Shown here: positions 6,826-10,829 of the stretch, piece after piece
How the letters are laid out: every line of letters starts with the position of its first letter
Position numbering within the stretch: position 1 is the stretch's first letter
Assembly (NCBI GenBank): GCA_030038765.1
Contig: JASHRA010000016.1
Span: 1 to 10,829, forward strand
Direction of reading: 5' to 3'
DNA: 10,829 nucleotides
Origin: Candidatus Dormiibacterota bacterium
GTDB lineage: Bacteria; Chloroflexota; Dormibacteria; Aeolococcales; Bog-877
The notes under the pieces: model-generated
The model's input: the letters and a program-made list of their open reading frames with translations, nothing else
Database searches by the model: none
What the model was told of the DNA's origin: nothing
Made by a program: the position numbers and the translations under genes

Positions 6826-7259
6826 TACTCCTCCGGGTAGCCCCAGCTGTCCGCGTGGGGCTGGATCAGCTCGACCGTGAAGCCGGGCGTGTCCTCGGGA
6901 TAGACGAAGGCCTCGAAGCCGTCGGTTGCGTCGAAGATGCGCTTCTGGAAGACCTCGACGCCGGCGGCCTTGACCCGCTCCACGTCGGCGGCGATGTCAT
7001 CACTCTCCAAGGCAATGTGCTCCAGCCCCTCCCCGTGCGCCTCGAGAAAGCGCGCCACGCGGGACTCCGGATCCCAGTTCTGGACCAGGTGCAGCCAGCA
7101 GGCGTTCCCGAGCAGGACGCGGGCGTCGCGCTGCATGCCCTTGCCCTGGTTGTCGCGGAAGTCCCGTGCCTTGAGGCCGAAGAGGGCCTCGAGCTGCTGG
7201 CAGGCGCGGTCCAAGTCCCGTACCGCGATGCCGATGTGCTGCAGCCGAATGATTGCCAA
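6825..7259 (-). CDS. VOC (glyoxalase/bleomycin-resistance/dioxygenase-fold) protein, methylmalonyl-CoA-epimerase-like
   Basis: This 144-residue single-domain protein has two beta-alpha-beta-beta-beta modules. LQHIGIAVRDLDRA opens module one with His8; GEGLEHIALESDDI opens module two with His81; FTVELIQPH ends it with Glu130. With a residue from WLHLVQ (56-60) these make a typical VOC metal site. The pattern is closest to methylmalonyl-CoA epimerase, but VOC members also include isomerases, lyases and dioxygenases, and no mutase or carboxylase gene is near. The start is TTG at 7259: an in-frame TGA lies two codons upstream (7263-7265), no ATG or GTG is available before His8, and AGGAGGAG sits 8 bases upstream. 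This gene heads the compact catabolic string, 114 bases after the solute-binding protein. An epimerase acting on D/L or acyl substrates would fit the D-aminopeptidase nearby, but that is conjecture. Confidence 0.9.
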   Translation of the reverse strand: MAIIRLQHIGIAVRDLDRACQQLEALFGLKARDFRDNQGKGMQRDARVLLGNACWLHLVQNWDPESRVARFLEAHGEGLEHIALESDDIAADVERVKAAGVEVFQKRIFDATDGFEAFVYPEDTPGFTVELIQPHADSWGYPEE

Positions 7260-7267
7260 TGGTCACG

Positions 7268-7275
7268 CTCCTCCT
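7268..7275 (-). promoter_or_regulatory. Shine-Dalgarno that fixes a TTG start for the VOC gene
   Basis: The minus strand reads AGGAGGAG, 8 bases before TTG at 7259. The in-frame stop at 7263-7265 excludes any longer form. The combination makes the TTG start nearly certain. Confidence 0.85.
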
Positions 7276-7327
7276 GGCCGCCGGGGGCCGCTTGCTCCGC
7301 ACGGATAACGCTGCACGATCGCCGACG

Positions 7328-7345
7328 CCACCGCGATATCGGTGG
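7328..7345 (-). terminator. Short GC hairpin 3' of the solute-binding protein gene
   Basis: Inverted repeat CCACCG (7328-7333) and CGGTGG (7340-7345) with a six-base loop lies about 30 bases after the stop of the solute-binding protein gene. There is no T-run after it on the minus strand. It is more likely a stability or attenuation element that keeps binding-protein mRNA in excess over the enzymes than a full terminator. A 6-bp stem in such GC-rich DNA could also be chance. Confidence 0.35.
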
Positions 7346-7373
7346 GATGCGTCTCTTGTTCAGCGACCAGCCG

Positions 7374-9191
7374 TCAGCCGCTGAAGGTCCACATCTCGGG
7401 GTTGATGTTGAGGTTGGGATTCTGGGGCAGGACACCCTTGAGCGAGGTCCGGATCACCGAGATCTGGTAGTAGAAGTTGGGCTCCCAGAGATCGGGCAGC
7501 TGCGTCGCCGCGAAGTCCTCGTAGCGGTCAAAGACCTTGAGGCTGGAGTTGAGCTGGGTCTGACGGATGAGTGAGTTCATCTCCGGATTGCTGTAGCCAC
7601 CCACGTTGGTGGCGGCCCCGGTGGTGAAGAAGGTCTCACCCGTCGGGTAGTAGTCCGGAGAATACGTCGGGGTCGACCCGGGCGCGCCGATGTTGGCCAT
7701 CTCCCAAGAGCAGCCGCCCTTCCCATCGACACACGGAGAGAGGTTGAGGAAGATGACGTTGGTCGGCTTCTGCTGCAGCGTGACCTGGATGCCCGCCTCA
7801 CTCCACGCCGACTTGATCGCCTCCACCGCGGCGGCGAAGGTCTCTGAACCACTGGCGAACTCCTGGGTGAAGGCGAGCCCCTCACCCTTGCTGATGTGGG
7901 CTCCGCACTCCCCGGCGCCGGTGCCTGGCCGCTCGCAGCGGTCCTCGCCCCCGACGTGGATGGTCCAGCCGTGGCTCTTCAGCAGCTGGCGCGCCGCTGC
8001 CAGGCTGTAGGGAAGCGGGTTGTCCTTCTCCTCGTCGGTCAGGAAGGGGCTCGAGGGCTTGACCGGAACCGGCCCGTAGGTCGGGTAGGCGGTGTCCTTG
8101 AAGACGTCGTGGTCGATCTCAGGCTGATCGATCGATCGCTGCAGCGCTTGGCGGATGTACAGCTGCGAGAAGAGGGCGCCAACGCTCGGGTTGGTGTAGT
8201 TCAACACGATGGAGTTGTAGCCCCAACCGACCCAATCGGCGATCTGGTAGCCGTGGCTCTTTAGGTATGACTCCTGGTCCAGGTCCTGGGAGGGGACGTA
8301 GCCGTAGTCAAGCTGGCCCGAGCGCAGGGCATCGAACTCGGCGGCGTCGCTGGTGAAGGGGATCTCCTCGAACTTGGTCACGTTGCCCTGCTTGGGACCC
8401 GTGTAGTCGGGATTAGGAGTGAAGACCGCGTACCCCGTCGCTGAGGAGTAGGTGGTCAGCTCCCAGGGCCCATCGACAACCTTCCATATCGGGTTGCTGG
8501 CGTAGGTGGAGACAGTGGTCGCCTGCGAGGTGAGGTAGGAATAGACGGCCTTGGCCCCGGAAGCGGTCTCGTCATAGTCCCCGATCGGCCCCGTGGCGCT
8601 AGTGCGGTCCCAGGCCTGCTGGGGGATGGGGATGATCTGGCTCAACTCGTTGTAGGTCAGCCAGGTCTGGCTGTAGGCCTTGTCGAAGGTGAGGCTGAAC
8701 TGCTCCGGCGTAGCCGCGGGGAAGCTCATGGAGGCCACGTTGTCCGGGAAGAGGCCGGGCACATAGTCGAACCAATCCGACTTGTTGGCGATCAACATAT
8801 CCATCCAGAACTCGACGTCACGGTTGGTCACCGGGCGCCCATCCGACCAGTGATACGACTTGAGAGTGATAGTGACCGTCTTGCCCCCGTTGGAGAACAC
8901 CGGTGCGTCTCCCAGGCTGTACTTCTCGTTCAACACGGGCGTGCCGTTGGTGCCGAACCAGTAGAGGGGACGGTAGAGGAGATACTGCAGATCGAATAGG
9001 TTGGCGTTTGATACCAGGTCGACCAATGGGAAGATGCTGTTCGGGATCTCGTTCGGTGGCAGGCCGAACTTGACCGTGGCCCCGCTGGAGGCCTGAACCT
9101 CAGGTGCCAAGGCTCCTGTGGCAAGAGAGCCCGACCCGGCCAACATGAGGGCGCACAACGCTAGCCCCGGCAGAAATCGAGAAGCCTTCAC
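7374..9191 (-). CDS. Secreted ABC-transporter solute-binding protein, family 5 (SBP_bac_5; peptide/nickel type)
   Basis: The protein has about 605 residues and binds an extracellular solute for an ABC importer. A signal peptide is clear: KASRF, then the hydrophobic stretch LPGLALCALMLAG, then a probable cleavage after VQA. Family-5 landmarks follow: LLYRPLYWFGTNGTPVLNEKY, TITLKSYHWSDGRPVTNRDVEFW, a central IRQALQRSIDQPEID and a C-terminal YSPDYYPTGETFF. The start is ambiguous. GTG at 9191 has AGGGAGG six bases upstream and gives a short positive N-region; GTG at 9215 (eight more residues) has GGGAG six bases upstream. I prefer 9191. No lipobox cysteine precedes the mature part. Two close cysteine pairs, CERPGTGAGEC and CVDGKGGC, could form disulfides outside the cell. 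No permease or ATPase gene is in the window, so the transporter partners lie elsewhere. The gene has its own promoter with a large palindromic operator upstream and reads towards the amide-hydrolysing enzymes. Confidence 0.93.
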   Translation of the reverse strand: MKASRFLPGLALCALMLAGSGSLATGALAPEVQASSGATVKFGLPPNEIPNSIFPLVDLVSNANLFDLQYLLYRPLYWFGTNGTPVLNEKYSLGDAPVFSNGGKTVTITLKSYHWSDGRPVTNRDVEFWMDMLIANKSDWFDYVPGLFPDNVASMSFPAATPEQFSLTFDKAYSQTWLTYNELSQIIPIPQQAWDRTSATGPIGDYDETASGAKAVYSYLTSQATTVSTYASNPIWKVVDGPWELTTYSSATGYAVFTPNPDYTGPKQGNVTKFEEIPFTSDAAEFDALRSGQLDYGYVPSQDLDQESYLKSHGYQIADWVGWGYNSIVLNYTNPSVGALFSQLYIRQALQRSIDQPEIDHDVFKDTAYPTYGPVPVKPSSPFLTDEEKDNPLPYSLAAARQLLKSHGWTIHVGGEDRCERPGTGAGECGAHISKGEGLAFTQEFASGSETFAAAVEAIKSAWSEAGIQVTLQQKPTNVIFLNLSPCVDGKGGCSWEMANIGAPGSTPTYSPDYYPTGETFFTTGAATNVGGYSNPEMNSLIRQTQLNSSLKVFDRYEDFAATQLPDLWEPNFYYQISVIRTSLKGVLPQNPNLNINPEMWTFSG

Positions 9192-9260
9192 CCCGGACCT
9201 CCCTACGACCTTCACCCAGCGCTCCCGCCCTCATTGACATGCCGGACGGGCCCGCATGGC

Positions 9261-9290
9261 ATCCTAGCCCGGCGCGGTCCTAGCTGTCAA
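9261..9290 (-). promoter_or_regulatory. Housekeeping-type promoter of the solute-binding protein gene
   Basis: On the minus strand a perfect -35 TTGACA (9290-9285) and a -10 TAGGAT (9266-9261) are 18 bases apart. Transcription would start near 9254, leaving a leader of about 40-60 bases. The -35 overlaps the end of the palindrome at 9286-9313, so a bound protein would directly affect polymerase. Confidence 0.65.
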
Positions 9291-9313
9291 CGGATGACCG
9301 GTCATCGGTTGAC
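9286..9313 (-). promoter_or_regulatory. 28-bp near-perfect palindrome, probable operator
   Basis: The left arm is GTCAACGGATGACC and the right arm is GGTCATCGGTTGAC; 13 of 14 base pairs match. The inner 14 bases (9293-9306) are a perfect palindrome. Each arm holds two GTCA/TGAC-type half-sites, so two dimers could bind side by side. It is centred just upstream of, and runs into, the -35 of the solute-binding protein promoter. A related half-site GTCAGGTTGAA lies at 9333-9343. The GntR/FCD regulator encoded immediately upstream is the natural candidate ligand; this is inference, and the site does not fit the textbook FadR-type TnGTnnnACnA consensus. Confidence 0.7.
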
Positions 9314-9370
9314 CGTACCACCCGGATTCGAAGTCAGGTTGAACTCGAGCCCGGGTCGTCCTCGGGAGGA

Positions 9371-10093
9371 CTAGCCGGCCAGGGAGCTCTCGCCGAGGCG
9401 GGCCCGTGCCCGCTTCCAGGCGTCGTCCACGTGGGCCCGGACCAACCGCGAGGCCCGGGCTCTGTCCTGCTCCAAGATGGCCGCCACGATCTCCTCATGG
9501 TTGGCCGCGGTGGTCATGCGCGGATGGGTCCGGCCGGTGATGTTGATGAGAAGGCGCAGCTTCACTGCAATGTTCTCCTGCCACACCTTGACTAGCAACT
9601 CGTTATCGGTGAGCTGGTAGAAAGTGTCATGGAGGGCAAGGTCGCAGAGGGCCAGCTTCAGCGCATCCTCTCCCCTAGCGGCCTCGCTGAGCCGCTTGAT
9701 GGAAGCCTCCAGGGTTCGCTGCTTTCGTGGACTCAGGGTGTCGATCAGCTCACCGACGGCCTCCACCTCCAAGAGGGACCGCAGCTTGTAGTGCTCGTCC
9801 AGGCTGCGGGAAGTGATCTGGATCACGGACCGGCCCCGCCGAGATCGGCTTTCCACTAGGCCCTCGCGCTCAAGCAGGGTCAACGCCTCACGCAGCGGAC
9901 CGCGGCTGATCCCGAGCTCGCGGGATAGGCTGGCCTCGACCAAGCGCTCGCCCAGGGCCAGCTTCCCCGTCAGGATGGAAGTGCGGAGAGCCTCCAGGGC
10001 AGTGGCACCGAGGGTTGGCGGCCCTACGAGCGGACCCAACCTCTGGCCCGCGATCGAGGTCGAGTACGGTGCCATCGGTATGCTACGGCCCAT
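9371..10093 (-). CDS. GntR-family transcriptional regulator with FCD ligand-binding domain (FadR subfamily)
   Basis: This 240-residue protein has a winged helix-turn-helix (about 30-95) and an all-helical FCD effector domain (about 100-230). In the DNA-binding part, ILTGKLALGERLVEASLSRELGISRGPLREALTLLEREGLVE matches the GntR signature, and SRRGRSVIQI is the wing. In the FCD part Asp151, His155, His199 and His221 reproduce the D-H-H-H metal site that usually binds a small carboxylate effector. Such proteins are mostly repressors released by a pathway substrate or intermediate. The gene lies upstream of, and on the same strand as, the binding-protein gene and is divergent from the M55 peptidase, a common arrangement for a local regulator. 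ATG at 10093 is used; ATG at 10075 is an alternative. Neither has a good Shine-Dalgarno, and a -10-like element seven bases before 10093 suggests a leaderless transcript. Confidence 0.94.
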   Translation of the reverse strand: MGRSIPMAPYSTSIAGQRLGPLVGPPTLGATALEALRTSILTGKLALGERLVEASLSRELGISRGPLREALTLLEREGLVESRSRRGRSVIQITSRSLDEHYKLRSLLEVEAVGELIDTLSPRKQRTLEASIKRLSEAARGEDALKLALCDLALHDTFYQLTDNELLVKVWQENIAVKLRLLINITGRTHPRMTTAANHEEIVAAILEQDRARASRLVRAHVDDAWKRARARLGESSLAG

Positions 10094-10369
10094 CGCCTAG
10101 AGTCTATCCAGCGCCGGACGGACCCCAGCACCGGGAGTGCGGGTAGACGCCACCCGAAGCTGGGGCAAGGCAGCACGCCTCCGGCCTCCTGCCCGCCGAG
10201 AAGGTACCGGCCAAACCGGCGCGGCCGATGGATCGACTATGCGGGGCCGGTATCCACCAAGCTACCGACTCGCTACTTCTCAGTCCCAGGCCTCGGAGAC
10301 GCGGCTTTACTCCGAGCCCTTGCCGGCCGCATCTTGGAGCCCTGGCCGGAATAAGGCGGAGGAGTGAAC
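10094..10369. promoter_or_regulatory. Divergent intergenic control region between the GntR regulator and the M55 peptidase
   Basis: These 276 bases contain no convincing gene; the one open frame across them has no family features. Leftward, TAGACT (plus 10101-10106, read on the minus strand) fits TAnnnT and ends seven bases before the regulator's ATG, as in leaderless transcripts; no good -35 is visible. Rightward, I see no clear -35/-10 pair. An imperfect inverted repeat pairs GGTACCGGCC (10203-10212) with GGCCGGTATCC (10245-10255). A perfect 7-bp inverted repeat, CTCGGAG (10292-10298) with CTCCGAG (10310-10316), could form a hairpin in the peptidase leader. The 28-bp operator found upstream of the binding-protein gene has no recognisable copy here. 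Confidence 0.45.
10358..10363 (+). promoter_or_regulatory. Shine-Dalgarno of the M55 peptidase gene, choosing GTG 10370
   Basis: GGAGGA lies six bases before GTG at 10370. The alternative GTG at 10364 abuts the Shine-Dalgarno and is too close to be used. Starting at 10370 also puts the metal residues at the same numbers as in Bacillus subtilis DppA. Confidence 0.75.
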
Positions 10370-10829
10370 GTGAGAGTGCTGATCTCAGTCGACATGGAAG
10401 GCATCGCCGGCGTAGCCACGCCCGAGGACGTGACCCCGGGCACGGTCGAGTACCAGAGGGGGCGGCACCTCATGACCGCCGAGGCCAACGCCGCGGTCCG
10501 GGGCTGCCTGGCCTTCGATCCCGCCAGCGAGGTGGTGGTCGCCGATGCCCACGGTCCCTTCGTCAACCTCATTCCCGAGGAGCTGGAGAGGTCGGCAAGG
10601 CTGGTGAGGGGACGGCCTCGTCCCGGCGGTATGGTCCCGGAGGTGGACCGGTTCGACGCCCTCATCTGCATCGGCTACCACGGCCGGGCCCAGACCGCGG
10701 TGTCGGTGCTCTCGCACACCATCTCCTCGGCGGCCCTCCACGCAGTCCGGGTGGCGGGCCGCCCCATCGGCGAGTTCGGACTCAACTCCTGCCTGGCGGC
10801 CCACCACGGCGTGCCCACGGTGCTGGTCT
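10370..10829 (+). CDS. M55-family D-aminopeptidase (DppA-like), 3' end outside window
   Basis: The frame is open to the window edge and shows the first 153 residues of a family normally about 270 long. It begins MRVLISVDMEGIAGV, the hallmark of M55 D-aminopeptidases, which release N-terminal D-amino acids such as D-Ala from short peptides. The zinc and catalytic residues known from Bacillus subtilis DppA appear at nearly the same positions: Asp8, Glu10, His61 (DAHG), His104 (GYHG), His116 (LSHT, catalytic) and Glu135 (GEFG). The protein therefore looks active as far as it can be read. There is no signal peptide, so it should be cytoplasmic and act on imported peptides. It is divergent from the GntR regulator and the binding-protein gene. 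This suggests that a D-residue or modified peptide is a substrate of the locus, although M55 members outside the Dpp system are poorly characterised. Confidence 0.92.
   Translation, partial: MRVLISVDMEGIAGVATPEDVTPGTVEYQRGRHLMTAEANAAVRGCLAFDPASEVVVADAHGPFVNLIPEELERSARLVRGRPRPGGMVPEVDRFDALICIGYHGRAQTAVSVLSHTISSAALHAVRVAGRPIGEFGLNSCLAAHHGVPTVLV

Noticed and set aside
9234..9262. Plus-strand TTGACA (9234-9239) followed after 17 bases by TGGCAT, a possible antisense promoter
   Set aside because: The -10 match is poor and nothing on the plus strand downstream looks like a gene; it would only transcribe antisense to the GntR regulator.
9344..9368. CTCGAG/CCCGGG-rich sequence after the GntR gene as a possible terminator
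   Set aside because: Only short self-complementary restriction-site-like words are present, with no consistent stem and no T-run.
10137..10367. 76-codon plus-strand open frame in the divergent intergenic region
   Set aside because: It has no Shine-Dalgarno, no family features and a biased composition, and it runs through the M55 peptidase Shine-Dalgarno. It is better explained as control-region sequence.

Overview
The window is very G+C-rich, uses GTG and TTG starts freely and is tightly packed. This suits an actinobacterial-type genome or another high-GC, often uncultured lineage (for example Chloroflexota or Dormibacterota). Nothing in the sequence fixes the taxon. I see no rRNA, tRNA, CRISPR array, insertion sequence or phage gene.

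Layout. Nine genes lie on the minus strand, so they read from right to left. At 10093-9371 is a GntR/FCD regulator. At 9191-7374 is a secreted family-5 (peptide/nickel type) ABC solute-binding protein with its own promoter. That promoter has a perfect TTGACA -35 box fused to a 28-bp near-perfect palindrome. Next comes a compact catabolic gene string: a VOC/glyoxalase-fold protein (7259-6825), an AspA/AstE-type zinc deacylase (6825-5806), an allantoinase/dihydroorotase-like cyclic amidohydrolase (5746-4325), a prolidase-like amidohydrolase (4328-3051), an Ldh2/MDH2 dehydrogenase (2975-1902), a DegT-type PLP aminotransferase (1905-742) and a fold-type-I aminotransferase homologue (745 to beyond base 1). 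Four junctions overlap by 1 to 4 bases. On the plus strand, divergent from the regulator, an M55 D-aminopeptidase (DppA family) starts at 10370 and runs off the right end.

How it may work together (inference). The binding protein would capture a peptide-like or amide-bearing compound. The M55 peptidase, the deacylase and two amidohydrolase-superfamily enzymes would cut amide bonds of different geometry: linear N-terminal, N-acyl and cyclic. The aminotransferase and the Ldh2-type oxidoreductase would then interconvert amino acid, oxo acid or imine. The GntR/FCD protein, which keeps its metal/ligand residues, is the obvious sensor. The substrate is not identifiable from sequence. Candidates are D-amino-acid peptides, hydantoin- or ureide-like rings, or N-acylated amino acids.

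The most unusual observation is that the last gene of the string has an aminotransferase scaffold but lacks the PLP-binding lysine and several other cofactor contacts, so it looks like a pseudoenzyme or a repurposed fold. The neighbouring Ldh2 protein also lacks the usual Ser-His-Gly motif in its normal place.
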